Shown: positions 21,920 through 34,363 of the stretch, piece after piece
Layout of the letters: each line of letters opens with the position of its first letter
How positions within the stretch are numbered: position 1 is the stretch's first letter
Program-made: the position numbers and the translations under genes
Notes under the pieces: generated by a model
Databases searched by the model: none
Seen by the model: the letters and a program-made list of their open reading frames with translations, nothing else
What the model was told of the DNA's origin: nothing
Source: Branchiostoma floridae
Taxonomy: Eukaryota > Chordata > Leptocardii > Amphioxiformes > Branchiostomatidae
Direction: 5' to 3'
Length of the DNA: 64,000 nucleotides
Assembly: GCF_000003815.2 (NCBI RefSeq)
Contig: NC_049997.1
Coordinates: forward strand, 12,016,459-12,080,458

Positions 21920-22850
21920 GGGGAGGGCTAAACTAGGCTAAGTCCATTCACTTCAGCAGGGAACAGATTCCTGGAGAGAAAACCCATTCAGAAATAATGC
22001 ATACATTCCATTGGACATCAAAGGTCCACCCATAAGTACTTGCTAATGCATTTCACCCACCAGGCGGCCATTGTCTCTAGGTTGTCTCTAATTTGCATAA
22101 TCCCATTGTTGCAGGATGCACGATTTGGAGGTTGACTGGAGTGTCGAAAATTTGGCGTCATTTTCCATTGTGCGTTTTCTCTATGATTTATGCATTGTTG
22201 AAAGTGAAAAAAGAGGAATCGAATGCCATAAGACATAGATAAATGTGTCAGATGTACTATGCGTAAAATAGATGGATTCAAAATTCTCTACTTTCTAAGG
22301 ATCATTCTGTAAGAAAAAAGAATCCAATGTTTACAAGTAGAAAGTTTGTATCACTGGAAGGTTACTTTCCTTTTTCTGTTAAGAGAGGAACAAAGTTTTA
22401 TCATCATGGTGAATAAGAATAATGCATCATCAACTTGCAGGCATAATGTAGTTTGAGGACTTAGCATTTTGTACAGATTTTAATAGTAGGCCAGTTATAG
22501 TAGGAATGAGGTTCACATTCTCAACGTCCTTGACATTCTGAATAAACTTCAAGCTGATGTAAAGAAGAGCTCACTCCAAAGTGTTTGAAAAATATAGTAG
22601 TATCGTTTCGAAGTTTCGCAAAACTAAATCAAAGTATCTTAGAAACAAGGTGGAAGGTGGAGCCAATCCATCTCCTCTCACCCCTTCTACCTGAGGACCC
22701 CAACACAGGTCAAGTAAAGCAATTTTACACCTGAGTGAGGAAAGTCGTATTAGGTGTGTTTCCCAATGATATAACATTGTGTCTAGGAACTGTAACTTTT
22801 TGGTTTTCCACTCAGCCATTTGATGCCACACATTTCATCTCCTTGGAGAA
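21920..22850. other. No gene seen
   Basis: Spacer. The frames at 22018-22281 and 22571-22831 (minus) are unrecognised. Confidence 0.4.
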
Positions 22851-22856
22851 TATCTA

Positions 22857-22952
22857 TAGCCTGGGTACCATCCTATTTCTACCGGGGCTCCTTACACTCA
22901 CGGGGTAGCGAGTGTAAGGAGCCCCGGTAGAATACGGATGGTACCCAGGCTA
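22857..22952. mobile_element. 96-bp hairpin MITE, TAGCCTGG ends
   Basis: The two arms (starting TAGCCTGGGTACCATCC) pair over about 44 bases around a loop of roughly 10 bases, so almost the whole element can fold into one hairpin. AATATCTA directly flanks both sides (22849-22856 and 22953-22960), giving an 8-9-bp TSD. The same terminal motif bounds the elements at 26340, 34364 and 42731. Confidence 0.85.
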
Positions 22953-22959
22953 AATATCT

Positions 22960-23290
22960 ATGGAGACACAGAAGAATTTCAGCAGAACCCATCAACTATA
23001 GGAATGCCCACCCAGTCAGGAAATGAGGAATGGACCCTAGGTACCAGACAGGGTGGCTAGCCAGCTTTGGGACCGCTCCACATGATCCACATTTTGATAT
23101 ATGCATTTGGTCACACCTTGTTAAGGGTAGTGACACCTGATAAAGATAAACATGGCTTCCCACTGTGGAACTGACACAACTTGCTACCAAGATGGAACAA
23201 CCATTCACAATCTTGTAAAGTGGACTGATGCCTTTAAACCATGTGATTCCTTACGTTAGAAAACAGATAGGAGGCAAGGACTGAAGGAGT
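22960..23290. other. No gene seen
   Basis: Spacer between the hairpin MITE and a SINE fragment. A CCAGCTTTGGGAMYGC segment near 23060 also occurs near 19598, hinting at an old dispersed repeat. Confidence 0.35.
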
Positions 23291-23299
23291 GGTAAAGAT

Positions 23300-23415
23300 T
23301 GTTGACAATCTTAAGGTTCTGGGTTCAAATTCCTAGCAGGTTCCAGTGTTGTGCCCTTGGGAATTTATCCCCCTGGACTCAGGTGTAATGGAGTACCTAG
23401 TTATAGTATTATAGT
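23300..23415 (+). mobile_element. SINE fragment related to 9768
   Basis: Box-B-like GGTTCTGGGTTCAAATTCC is followed by AGCAGGTTCCAGTGTTGTGC and a GACTCAGGTGTAATGGAGTA segment. The last segment recurs in the SINE at 60690. It is diverged, with no clear end. Confidence 0.55.
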
Positions 23416-23419
23416 ATTG

Positions 23420-26330
23420 TAAAGGGAGTCTTTGGATGGGGTGTAAAGCTAGAGGTTCGGTGTTGGAGGACAGCACATCTCAAGCACATCAAATTGAAAA
23501 GAGCAGGGGTCCATCCTACAGTGAGTGGATGAAACCTATCAGTCTGGTCTTATGGAATTATGGTTTTGTTACACCCATAAGCAGTTTGCTGGTTATGTCA
23601 TACAAACAGATACTAGTAATTGAAATTTTGAAGAAAGTGTGTTTTGTGTACTTCAATGTAATGTTACATGTACATGTACATGGACCACTTCTGACAGAAA
23701 TGTTTCCAACTTTCAAACATCACAGTCCCTCATCCTCCAACAACACTACAGCCATATCATCTTTTAGTAGAAATGAAGTGTCCTAAATTCTAGACTTCTT
23801 TGGCAACACAAAAAGATGTGTTGTTCTGATCACATACATGTACATGTATATCTGTTTAGGTTAGTCTGTGTATTGAGCAGTATTCTGTATTGAGCAGTAT
23901 TCTGTATTGTACTACTGTAATAGTCTTGCCGTTATTAGCTTGCGTAGAATTCATAGTCTGTATAGACTGAATGACACACAGTCTATGTGACATAAACTCT
24001 GCTGTCTGGGGCTGTAACTGAGAAGCTGGTAGATGTTGGGCGTGCTGCTATAAGCGAGATTTCATCAGGCTATGTTTAGATGTGGTCGGACCAGATACAG
24101 ATCTTATCCCCCCCCCCCCCAGATGAAACTGAATCCAGGTATGTGGTAATCCCCACCTTACTGTGAGGTGAGGAATCCGTACACCTGCACACATGACCCC
24201 TGATTGCTACCTGTGCTCCTAATGACATGTTAGGCCTTGTAGTCTGGCACCACAGATCCAACTGATGAGCACCTTTCACATGCTCAACAATGCTCTGATT
24301 GATCACTTCTTCTAGCCTGCTATTAGGCTATAATTCAGTACCAACTCCCACCCTCAATACTAATCATTAACTTTTGACATTTGAACTGCACTACTTTAAG
24401 TGTTGGGTAAAATTTATTTGCACAACAATTCATGAAGTTTATCTGAACACAAAGCAAAAAAAGTTTGTCTTTCCAGGAATTTACGAAAAAGACAATAACT
24501 TAAGGGTCACAGGTAAGCTATTCGAAGATAAAATCTTTTGTTTGTTTGTAGTAGCTTCTCATAACTTCTTTCCCTTCATTTTCTATCATTTTTTAATCTC
24601 TTGACTGTTGGGTTTCCTGTGTACCCTCCTACTTGTTTCAAATGGGTTATTTTTTTTCACACCACAGTACAACAATACCTCCGGGTCATCTTTGTCTGCG
24701 AGTTGTCGGACCCTTCAGGAACCTACCTTTATCTCCATTGGATGATGACAAATTGCATCTGCTGTATCGCACCTCTAAATCTTCATCCTCTACAGTCTCC
24801 ATCCACAATGATTAGTGTGTAGATTAACATTATGATGGATGAACATCATGATTGTGGCATATGGGTGTATTTCATACATACACATAATGTACATTCCTGA
24901 CTTTAGGTGGGATCAGGATGATTTGGCCTAGCCTGAGTGTCAGTCAGTTTGCTGGGCCTTCCATATTGAGGAGGGAGAATAGGAGCTAGTCCCCGTAAAC
25001 TACTTTAACTAGGATGACACTTCCACTTAAAATTTTTAATTGCAGGTAACTGCTGGTCAACTTGGCCGAACACCATGGCGAACCAACTATGTAACATCCT
25101 TGGGGGAACTTAGTGTTAGGCCGAGTTGTGTAGGGTGTTGAACCCAGTTGGTTTGATAACTAAAGGCCAAGTTTGTAAATGTTTGATATACTATTTATTA
25201 CAGAGCAATTCCCAAGGAAGCATTTGTGTGACTTATGACGCATAGGGGAGTATAGACACATAAATAAATATAGTTACCAAAACTCTTACTCTCTCATCTA
25301 TATCTAACATCTACATCTACGTGGTAATTGTATCACCTACAATGACTACACTTGTATGTTAAGTATCAGGTGTTGTATTTCATACACACATTCCTGATGT
25401 AGTGTGATGTATCAGCCCTGTTGTCAGGAGAAAATGGGCTGATCTATGTTCTTCCTTTGTGAGGTACAGAGTAACAGACTACTGTGTAATTATGTGGACT
25501 GATAGGAGAATGATAGGAGTGAGCGATCTGAGGTTCCATCTCTCTTCTCACAGGTCAACTGACTGGGGGGTCATTTCTCTTGTCATGTCTGAATTATAGG
25601 CCCAATTTTATGTCAAAGTTCACCATATCGAGACTTAGGATATCGGGACAACGACAGCTTTTTATCCCACGTCAAGATGTATTTTGGTCATAGGAAGGCT
25701 TCCAACAACTCTGAAGTATTTGCATGAATAGATTTGAAGTGTAAAGTGGACCATAGACTGTTTAGGATTAATAGGGAACATTTTCGTGACATATTAAAAA
25801 GGATTCTGGAAACTTCTTGCGTGATGTCAGACAAGATGTACAAATCCTTTCTCTAACTATTTTGCTTCAATTCACAAATGATATAATTCTCTAGTTTTAA
25901 ATCTAGGAAATGACTACAAGGCATACCTATTGGAAAGCACATTTAAAGTTAGGTGGTAGCAAAAAAGTAGCTTTTAGACGACTTGCATTTTCCACATGTT
26001 TTTATTGCATTGAGGAATCTTCAGAGGAAAGAAATTGAAAAAAGGACATGGGGGCATTTCACCTGACCAAATTTTATAAAAGGTTAAATAGATGGAGTGT
26101 CTTTTAAGTGATAATTAGTGTCAACCCTTTGTTGATGATTAATCGTTTAGATAACAAATGAGTCTTAATGGCATACCTACAATTGATGAAAAATATCCTT
26201 CATTCCTTGCCTAATGGTAGGGGTATTGTTGTACTACCTTTGTCAGTATTTGGTACAAAGTTGAAATTGTAAAACATGACCAAAAGGCTTTATCTACCTG
26301 ACAGGTGATAATGACTATACCCCCTATCAA
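23420..26330. other. No gene seen
   Basis: About 2.9 kb of spacer. It contains repeated ACATGTAC at 23660-23680 and 23834-23848, a 17-bp tandem unit TGTATTGAGCAGTATTC at 23869-23909 (2.4 copies), and a C13 run at 24108-24120. The plus frame 23436-23786 (116 codons) has no known domain. Confidence 0.4.
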
Positions 26331-26339
26331 AGAATCTCC

Positions 26340-26576
26340 TAGCATGGGTGCCATTTGATTACTTCCGGGACTCTTTACACTCGCTGCCCTGAAAAAAATC
26401 CTCGAAGGGAAGCAGCCAAAGGAAATTCCGGCCACTACTATCCCCTGACTGAAACTTCTTCTTGGAGAATAAAAATATCAGATTACAACTGGTGTTCCTT
26501 GCACTTGCTGGATTGAAAATCTTTCTAGCTCAGTCAGTGTAAAGAGCACAGTAGTAATCGAATGGTACCCAGGCTA
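26340..26576. mobile_element. 237-bp MITE, TAGCCTGG family
   Basis: Arms starting TAGCATGGGTGCCATTTGAT on the left match the right arm, which ends ATGGTACCCAGGCTA, for about 45 bp including a CTCTTTACACT segment shared with the 22857 hairpin in type. The TSD is not clear, which suggests an older insertion. Confidence 0.7.
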
Positions 26577-26579
26577 GGA

Positions 26580-28270
26580 ATGCCTTTCCAAAAAGGATTC
26601 AACTATGTCATTAGAAATACGACACTCCGGAGATAAATCAACTAATTGACTTTCCTAAAACAAAGGCCTGATTCCCAAGGTGCCAGTCCTTACCAGGTGC
26701 ATCCAGGTGTACTGACATGTGAGATGCGCAGGTATGTTGTAGGGATATTGGTCTGTAATTACACAAGATCTGAGGAAAGATACCGGCAAATTACATGAAT
26801 TAACAAAAAAAAGTAGAAAATGGACGGCAGAGAATGGTTTGAAAATCCCACTTCTGACACCAACTTTTTTTCCATTTTTGAAAGTTCTGAATCTTTTATA
26901 TGTGCTATGATTTGTTTTGACAATGTACTTTAGCCCCTAATTTGTAAGAGTTGTAAGTCTTCAGATTATATAAGATCGTGTGAAAACCAATTTTGTATCT
27001 GTCAGCATATCTGAAATGCCTTCTCCAGGGTGGGCTATTCGCTCACTCTATTTCATAAGTACTGGGACCATAGTTTATGACTTGTGTAAGAATCGATAAT
27101 TGAAATAATTGCAAAGCTAAGAAAAAATTTGTATGTTATCTCCTGAAGCAATGGGAAAAGTCATACTTAATAAGTTGACAGCAGTGTGCACACTTGATCT
27201 TAGAGATATCTTGCTATATAACCCTATTTTCCAGTCCACTGTTGCAAATTTATCCTACAAAAAAGCCCAACCTGCATGGCTACTTATGACCTGCATGTCA
27301 TTGGAGGAAATCTCTTCAACTGTATCCATTATCTATAAACCTTTCTAAGCTGTATATCTTCTAATTAAAAGCAGATTACCGGTAATGAAATGCTTGACAC
27401 TTAGCATGCTCAGGAAAAGTGCTGATGTTGAAATATCTTCTTCCCAGTGGTCTAGCCAGCCTGAAATTTTTCCCGTCCCCTGTGGATTTTTAATGAAAAT
27501 CAAAGGCGCAATGATCCTAGAGTACATGCTTCCCAGGAAAATTAATCTTGACCCTCTGAAATGCTATTGCTTTTACTTTGATTTTAATGGTAGACTCAGC
27601 TTGGTTCTTTTTTTGTCCATTCCCAGCAGCAAAATTCCGTCAAAGGGCGGAAGGACTCACATTGGCTAGAAACCTGGATCTTCCATTTATTTTTTTGCCT
27701 ACATTTTGTCTTTTGTTGTACGTTGAATGTTAAAACTGTATCAGAACATGATGGTAAGATAAACTTAGTAAAGTTAAAAAAAAGATTCATTCACACTTAG
27801 CACATAAGAAATAAAAAATTGACTCTCTATGCATGTCTCACCTTGTTCTTCAACATTTTTAGATGGTTTTCTTCTCTTTAATTAAGAAGGCATTATCTGT
27901 GTCAGGAATGCTATTAGGGTATAACAATTTGCCCCTGCCCCTCCCCGAAGTACTCAATGGTATAGCCTAAAGGAAAAGGGAAGAGGGAAATGAAGTCTTA
28001 CTGAAACACGACCTGTTTAGTCAACAATACTTATTTACGTCACCTGTGATTAAAAGTACTTAAGGGTTTCTTCATTTTGTATCCGCGGATCAACACAAAA
28101 CTGCCACTATTTAGCCATAGGCTATGAATTATATTGATAAGGATGTGTTTTCTTTTAGTCGTATCTAATTTCACACCTGAGTCGTTTTTGATAAGGTATA
28201 TCTCTAACTTTATAAGTTGAAAAAGAAGAAAATGTACGTGTTTTGAGAAGATTATTAAGGAGTTTCAAGA
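26580..28270. other. No gene seen
   Basis: AT-rich spacer. The overlapping frames at 27133-27348, 27385-27669 (plus) and 27345-27527 (minus) have no recognisable domain. Confidence 0.4.
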
Positions 28271-28274
28271 CTAA

Positions 28275-29814
28275 GGGACCGTACGGCATTTAGCGAGGGG
28301 GGAGGGCCGGTCGCCAGGGGGGGGAGGGCCAAGCAAAAAAATATTTTGCCAGGGGGAGGGCCTAGCAAAATTTTTTTTACTTGGGGGGAGGGCCAAGCAA
28401 AAAAAAATAGCTTGGTCTGCCAGCAAAATATGTCCCTTAAAATCCAAGAAACGGCGTTTCAGAGGGTCAAGATTTCAAAATTTTTCTGGACCTCTGCAAG
28501 GGATCGCCCGAGGTTGGCGCTCGGGATACAGTGAAAATGCGAAAGGGAGGGGGCGGGGCTTATGCATGACGCCCTCGAAAACCTTCTTCACGCACAGAAA
28601 TGTTATCAAACTCTAGATTAGTCTGCCAGCAAAATTTACCCCTGTCTTATTGCCCTCAAAATGTAAGAAATGGCGTTTCAGAGCTCGAGGGTAAATATTT
28701 GCAAATTTCCCTGGATCCCTTTTGACGTGACCGGCCTCGCGCCTTTGATGACCGACATCGTGATAATGTGTTTGGGGGGGATTTAATTTTGTATTTCTAA
28801 ATTGAAATGCTATTAAAGTTAGCTTTGTTTGTCAGCAAAATATCTCCTCAAACTGAAGGAAATAGCTTTTAAGAGGGTCAAGAATTCAAAATTCTCCCGG
28901 ACCTAACGTTACCTTGCGATTCTTCGTGTCTTTGGCGCCGAACATGGTGTTCGGAACGTCGTTCTCAAAAACTTGAAACCCTCGTATTTTTTTTTTTCAT
29001 AGAAATGTCATCTAACCAGCAAATAAAAAAAAAAGCAACGCAGGAAATCGTGGCAAAAAAAGCGTGGCATTTCTAAAAGATCTCCTGCAAGTCTGCGGTC
29101 TCACGCCCGCCGGTGGCTAGAGAGAGGCGACCGGTCTTACCCCGCCGTGGGAAAATCAGCGTCACGCGTCGGCGCCCCCCTCCCCACTACAGTTTTGGAA
29201 GTCGAATCGTGCTGTCGTTTTGGTTTTCATTTTTTCCCCTGATGTACCGTAAGTTATTACCACCACAGAACCAAGAAAAAGTCCAAAATATATGTAAATT
29301 GAAAATAGTTTCCGTCAAGCCGCATGGGCCCGCGAGCTTGCAATACCTAAATTTAGGGAGCGGGGCGCGCGCCGCTTCGTGGCGCAAATCTACTAGAAAT
29401 CCAGGTACAAATGCTTTTTAGGTGTTGTTTTAATATCAAAACAATGAAATAGCTTCTATAAAGCAAATATTTATGCCTCTATGAAGCAGATATTTATCCC
29501 TCTATTTAGCAGATATTTTGAGCCATTCTGTTTTCCTGTTTTTTACTATGGGTGAGAGATCTGCTTCTCGATGAAAATCATGAAAAAGTATGACGCAAAG
29601 CACATTTCCAAATGCGGGAGGGCAGTGTTTTATTGGCGTCTTGAATATTTTTTTTCAAAGTTGATAGGAGGGGGGAGGGCCAAGCAAAAATATTTTGTCT
29701 TGGGGGGAGGGCCTAGCAAAAAAAATTTTACCTGGGGGGAGGGCCATGCAAAAATTTTTTGACCCGACCCTCTGGCGACCGGCCCTCCCCCCTCACTAAA
29801 CGCCGTACGGTCCC
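28275..29814 (+). mobile_element. 1,540-bp Harbinger-like non-autonomous transposon
   Basis: Inverted termini of about 43 bp begin GGGACCGTACGGC, and TAA lies on each side (28272-28274 and 29815-29817). A GGG start plus a 3-bp TWA TSD is the signature of the PIF/Harbinger superfamily. Just inside each end is an array of about 30-bp units of the type GGGGGAGGGCCAAGCAAAA, in the same orientation at both ends. The interior has three or more diverged copies of a unit of about 200 bp (near 28420, 28620 and 28830) and a 23-bp tandem unit at 29456-29524. No transposase is encoded. It is related to the element at 51805. Confidence 0.8.
29456..29524. repeat. 23-bp tandem unit, 3 copies, inside the Harbinger-like element
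   Basis: Units starting CTATAAAGCAAATATTT, CTATGAAGCAGATATTT and CTATTTAGCAGATATTT begin at 29456, 29479 and 29502. Confidence 0.75.
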
Positions 29815-29819
29815 TAAGG

Positions 29820-30550
29820 TACTAAGGTGAGAAATACCTGACTACTACTAGTACTGCTGTATAGAGCGGAAGTGGCCACTAGTTCAGGTAATCGTAAAAC
29901 CTTACCCTAAAAAGAGCCATGAGGACCAAACCATTTGGTACATTATGATGGTACTTCAATGTACAGAGAATACACTGTACTTCAATGGGTGGAATATACC
30001 CCTGTCTATGTAGGGTACCTTAGAAAATTTCATTTTCATTGTCACAGTGCATGTGATAGTTTTACTCCCCGTACTCCCCTTTTATCCATTCTTATCATAG
30101 CCTACCAGTACTAGTCTCTTCTTTAGAACACCAGACTACAGTTTTGTGTAGAGCACTTGATGCTAATAACCCCTTCCTCTCCTTCCATGGATGTTATTGA
30201 TAGATGCACCTGAACACCTGACTGCTGTGAGGTAGGCCATACCCTTTCCATGACCCCATCCAAACTGGACAAGATAATGTTCTACCCACAAATCTGGTGG
30301 GAGGAATTCCTTTCAGCTAGGTATGATGTACAGTAGGACAGGATGGGCAGGCTGGGTTAGGGCAACAATATGGTTACCATCACATTTCCAAAACAGAAAC
30401 TGTAGATCAATGAATGAAAATACAGGTGTCTTTTTCCAGAAGCAGTTGGATAGCAATGTAATTTTATGGGAGCTCAGTTTTACGCGTAATTTGTAAGGAA
30501 GAAGCAACTGAATGCCAAAGTGCAGCTGCACTTATTGTAGCCTAGCCTCC
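29820..30550. other. No gene seen
   Basis: Spacer without recognisable features. Confidence 0.4.
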
Positions 30551-30551
30551 A

Positions 30552-30710
30552 TAGTAGGCTATCCGGGGCCTTTTTTGGGCTCTTAACATACTTTTTCTGG
30601 CCGATGAATCAGAGAAGGCCAGCAATCAGCGAACCAGTACAAAAAAAAAAAAAAAATGGCCAACAAAAGTGTATTACGAGCCCAAAAAAGGCCCCAGAGA
30701 GGCTACTGTA
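30552..30710. mobile_element. 159-bp MITE with GGGGCCTTTTTTGGGCTC arms
   Basis: The left arm (30552-30582) and right arm (30678-30710) pair through an exact GGGGCCTTTTTTGGGCTC and, less exactly, through TAGTAGGCTATCC. An A16 run lies inside at 30641-30656. There is no coding content. Confidence 0.75.
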
Positions 30711-30719
30711 GCCTGTGTT

Positions 30720-31590
30720 TATACAATCTCTCCTGGCTGGGGTTAATGACCCCCTCCCACCTGTAGGGCCGACCGCTAGGGGTTTTCTCAAACATGACCA
30801 CTTTTTCTTTATTTAGTAATTTCTGAAATACAATGTACATTACTGAATTGGCTATATAATAAATACTTAAACAAGCCTTTGCCAAAAGTGTTTATATATA
30901 CCCTTTTAACCCTGATTGGATGAGCATGGACATGTGCACAACTTGGAGGCATCCTAACTATGGTTAAAGGACCTGTGAGACCACATTCCTCCTTCTTCCC
31001 CAACTCAAGCTTTCTAAGGGAAAATTCACTTTAGTCAATGGAGTGTGGCCCCACACCTGTACCTAGGAAATCAATGACTTTCCCCTTTGTACCATGTTGA
31101 TCCAGAAACCATCATCTTCACAGCAAGACTTCTTATGACAATGACATTGAGTAAAAGATTGACACACAAAGTAATGAACACCAGAACACACCATACCAGG
31201 ATATACCAGGACACACAAATCACAAAGTCTCACAAAACCTCAAAAGTGTTAGAAGAATCTTTACTAAAAGCAAGGAATGTTATTTGCTGACTACAGCATA
31301 CAAATAACATTTTACCATTTGCCACATTCATAACCCTATGTGTAAAAAAGCCCCGATGAACAAGCCCCTAATAAATAAATGTCACACAACTAGAACTACC
31401 TGGGGCATTATTCTGTCTTTCTTATTACTGAGAAATACCTAACTGTCATAAATCTTGCAATGTTTACGGTGGTTTTATTTTCCTGATTTGTGGTTTCTTT
31501 TTGCCATAAAATCCCAACACCGCAGGTATGTGTTTTGCATTTCTACTTCTGAACTACGGTGTTTCAACTGCGAAGTTCAAACACAAAGTC
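30720..31590. other. No gene seen
   Basis: Spacer. Short frames (30809-31003 minus, 31087-31290 plus) are unrecognised. Confidence 0.4.
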
Positions 31591-31594
31591 AAAG

Positions 31595-31617
31595 CAAGGA
31601 GGTTGAAAAACTCCTTG
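31595..31617. mobile_element. 23-bp CAAGGAG palindrome with perfect 7-bp TSD
   Basis: CAAGGAG and CTCCTTG bound a 23-bp unit flanked by GTCAAAG on both sides (31588-31594 and 31618-31624). The unit differs at only two positions from the one at 7584, whose flanks are unrelated, so the same short sequence sits at two independent sites. Confidence 0.7.
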
Positions 31618-31619
31618 GT

Positions 31620-33220
31620 CAAAGTCAAGACATCTTTTCCCCTCCTTCTGTGAAATAAAAGTCTCCACATAAATAAAAGAATTTACAGTATTTAAGATCC
31701 ATTTTGACCAAGAAAGGTTTCACATGAAGTCTCGTTGGAACAAATAAAGTCTCTTTTCCTATTAGAAGTTAAAAGAATAGCCAATAATGGTCTTAGTCAA
31801 TCTTACCTTAATTCACTCTCTGCTTTCTTTGACTTGTTGTTTGAACTCCAAAGTTGTACACCGATTTTCACAGGTGAGCCGAAAGTTGAGGGCTGCAGAA
31901 ACAGAAAGAAATTGCTCATGAATATCCAGTTTGGCGAAAGTCGTCCACAATGAAAACAAATTGTTCCAATTCAAACAGATAATAAGGTAATCCCGCTAAA
32001 ATATACGTCTATCATATTGAGGCTTAGGTGTCAAATATGGTAATGTATCACCCCAGAAATAGGCTAACTTGCATATAAATCTTTCCACGATCTTAGGAAA
32101 ACTTCCTTGAATAATGTAGAACTCAAAATCACAGACGATAATATTTTGATTGAAACCTCCTTCAAGTCCTTGGTTGAAGTAAAAGCAAATTTATGATTTT
32201 AATTTCTTAAAAATATATATAAATGCAGAAACTTGGTTGCTTTTTCCCTGAAAAAGATCTGCTTTGAAGGATTTATCTAATCACCCCTATTGCAAAGTGG
32301 TATCTCCCAAGTGATCACTTTACAGACCACTGGGACCTGTTTGTTTACCTTATTCATGATGACCCCACTTCACAGCAAGGTGTGAACAAGGTGAGAACAC
32401 ATTGGCAGGTACTTGGTAAACCTTAGAGCAACAAACTTCACTATGGGGGGTCTGGGGGACTCTAGGGATTGAAAAAGGCCACAGAAGTCTTCTCTTTTTC
32501 AAGACTGAAACTCATGATGGCAATGAAATACACTGACATTCACAAAGAGGTACATTTTGTTTTCATGAGAAAAAAGCTAAAAATGTGCATTGTTTTTTAT
32601 TTGTTTGAACTTCTCTGTGAGTGTACAGTAGATGAAATTAACGATGTATTTGTAATTTTTCTTTGGAAAAATAATATATGACATGGAGCATTCCTAAAAG
32701 TATAATGTATGAAGTCAATAATTTTGAATCCAACTTGATAAAACCTTTTTTTTCATTTATCATAAAAAGCTCTTTTGATTGATCTAATATTTATTTTATG
32801 AACAATACACATCCAATGATTAAGCAGTGTCCAACTCAAAAAAGCACAAAAAAAACAACAAAGCAGGTTGAAGATCAGGAAAAAGCAAGGGTAAAATCAA
32901 CTTCCTTGTAATCATGAAAGACAATCGACACTTTGAAGATAAAAGTATGCAAAGAAATTAACTTCAGTGACTAACAAGGAATGCTCGTTCTCTACAAAAC
33001 AAAAGTGAATATTCATTCATCAGAAATCAGCTAGAATATCCACGATATTAAGGAAACATTATTAGCTGCAAAGCCGAGGTGGTCGAATTCTGAGATAAGG
33101 AATTCCTTGTCAATGGGGTACAAATGAAATATGTAGATATGAGTTCATCATTGTAGATAAGATAGGGCAAGAAACCAATACCATTCAGAAGAATTTTCTT
33201 CCAGCAAACACCAAGGTGTT
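31620..33220. other. AT-rich, no gene seen
   Basis: About 1.6 kb of spacer. No TIR element, RNA gene or recognisable ORF. Confidence 0.4.
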
Positions 33221-33226
33221 TTATAT

Positions 33227-33246
33227 CAAGGAGGTTAACCTCCTTG
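33227..33246. mobile_element. 20-bp perfect palindrome with perfect 7-bp TSD
   Basis: CAAGGAGGTTAACCTCCTTG is a perfect palindrome flanked on both sides by TTTATAT (33220-33226 and 33247-33253). It is the smallest member of the CAAGGAG set. A lone half-site (CAAGGAGGTTTTTTTTC) follows at about 33275. Confidence 0.7.
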
Positions 33247-33299
33247 TTTATATACATCTAGTTCATATTAGCAGCAAGGAGGTTTTTTTTCAAAAACAT

Positions 33300-34360
33300 T
33301 ATTTTTGATATATACATGTAATACTCGTGCATTTAATGAAAGTTAGGAAAATTTTCGTAATTTTTTCCCTTGAAGCTTGAACTCTTACTGAAATCAGTAA
33401 CATCCTTCTAAAATGAAGACTTTTTATTTCTTTGCTTATTGTTAACAACGAAAACTTGCAAAACCAACAACACCTTTCACTACATACCCTGAACTGTTTG
33501 TCTAGCGTAAATGCAGCCTTTTACTTTAATCACAGTTTTTTTCTCACTGTAAGTTTTGGACTTCAAAGATGAAGGCCATGATGATGCAAATTTCGGTGTT
33601 TTCCTTTTATTTTCCTGGTTCGGCGAAGAAGGGATCTGCTCAGTACAGTGGAAAATTACCCAGTGTCTACCCACGATCCCACAAGGTTTTTACTGGTCGT
33701 ACTGTTGGTGGTACCCCCCCTCCCGCTGTGACAATCCCCCTGCCTTCAAACGCTCCCGGATCACCCCTTCATTAGAAAAGAAAAGACATCCTATTTTGAC
33801 AGCATGTTGGCAATTTGCAGCGGCCTTTTCCCTTTTATCAAGACCATCTTTCAGGTCCGGCCTGAAAACACAAGATTAGGGAAATCTTACCAAGTCTCCA
33901 GGAGTCTGCCTGGCAGACCTTGACAATATAGACAGAAAGACAAGAAGAAAAAAAATCCCATTCAGGCTTTTGCTAAAATAAAATTACAGCCATTATTGTG
34001 ACTAGTTTTACTAGAGAAATAGCATTATTCTTACTTCAAGATACTAGTTCTAACAGAACCATTGGGTGAGTCTGCATGGTGGTCCCGACCATGCATTACA
34101 CTGAATTCAGAAGAACCTCTTTGCTAAAATCAAGGAAGGCAATCTTGCAAAATTTGGTGAAAATCGCTACAAATTACGTGAATAAGACGGCTTTCCATAC
34201 ACAAATTACTGGGAATAAAAGCTGGCTACCTTATGAAAAGGGGAATGTAGAATGGCCAATATATATGTATACTGGCTGAAAATTTTGCTGGCTAGCTCTT
34301 CTGACACAAATGATAAGTTTTTACAACTTTTACAGTAACCCAATGTGTCTGGTAGAGACT
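33300..34360. other. No gene seen
   Basis: Spacer. The plus frame 33556-33879 (107 codons) overlaps another frame and has no known domain. Confidence 0.4.
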
Positions 34361-34363
34361 AAT

